Below, piece by piece: positions 6,386-6,414 of a DNA stretch of 6,414 bases. The translations under genes were made by a program, and so were the position numbers. Under the pieces are notes generated by a model, which did no database searches, had not been told where the DNA came from, and saw nothing but the letters and a program-made list of their open reading frames with translations. This DNA comes from Pseudomonadota bacterium (GTDB taxonomy: Bacteria > Pseudomonadota > Alphaproteobacteria > Rhizobiales > Tepidamorphaceae). The number at the start of each line of letters is the position of its first letter. Within the stretch, counting starts at the first letter, position 1. Where the stretch lies: positions 1 through 6,414 of the forward strand of contig JAEYRQ010000386.1 of assembly GCA_023435545.1 (NCBI GenBank), written 5' to 3'.

Positions 6386-6414
6386 CCATGCCTTCGAGGC
6401 CGCTCACGACTCGT

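Larger units (their letters stand above)
6236..6414 (-). promoter_or_regulatory. Upstream control region of the glxBCD-glnT operon
   Basis: These 179 bases before glxB hold no credible coding sequence up to the right edge. Nearest the gene is the ribosome site GGAAGGGG (6250-6243). TTGACG (6303-6298) on the - strand would make a good -35 box, but the expected -10 position, 16 to 18 bases further on, has only G+C-rich sequence around TTCCTG, so any sigma-70 promoter here is weak or activator-dependent. Further out are the 10-base-spaced half-sites at 6309-6333 and the palindromic repeat at 6363-6385. Which gene lies beyond the edge cannot be seen; in rhizobia the neighbour glxA encodes an AraC-family regulator. 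Confidence 0.5.

Overview
The window reads as a chromosomal segment of a high-G+C alphaproteobacterium. Three things suggest this: the base composition (roughly two thirds G+C by eye), the close fit of every protein to alphaproteobacterial family members recalled from memory, and the Rhizobium-type glx/glnT gene arrangement. Assignment below class level (Hyphomicrobiales or Rhodospirillales) is only a guess.

Layout, left to right. (1) On the + strand is the 3' three quarters of coaA, the type I pantothenate kinase; its start lies off the left edge. (2) A short convergent gap of 138 bases follows. (3) On the - strand is a PfkB-family kinase that looks like the alphaproteobacterial adenosine kinase. 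It has a plausible promoter of its own in the 81-base gap before it. (4) A tightly packed - strand operon runs from 6235 down to 1962. It encodes a class II glutamine amidotransferase (glxB/mgsA), a GXGXG beta-helix protein (glxC/mgsB), an FMN-binding glutamate-synthase-like protein (glxD/mgsC) and a glutamine-synthetase-like ligase (glnT/gmaS). (5) A 179-base non-coding region at the right edge holds the operon's presumed control region and a palindromic repeat.

The first three operon genes are the three functional domains of a glutamate synthase large subunit, split into separate polypeptides. The amidotransferase supplies nitrogen from an amide, the beta-helix protein is structural, and the FMN barrel joins it to an acceptor. 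With the adjacent glutamine-synthetase-like ligase, the set matches two named systems. One is the rhizobial glxBCD-glnT locus. The other is gmaS plus mgsABC of the N-methylglutamate pathway of methylamine use, where gamma-glutamylmethylamide is made and then converted to N-methylglutamate. The window has no mgdABCD (N-methylglutamate dehydrogenase), so the choice between these cannot be made here.

The most notable observation is that the glxD/mgsC gene is broken by a single-base frameshift near 3488-3495. The last 60 codons of the family are intact but sit in another frame. Other points of interest are three half-sites spaced exactly 10 bases apart upstream of the operon, a TTG start with a 4-base overlap at glxB/glxC, and an exact 19-residue glycine period in GlxC. 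I did not find a novel system: no mobile element, CRISPR array or RNA gene is visible.
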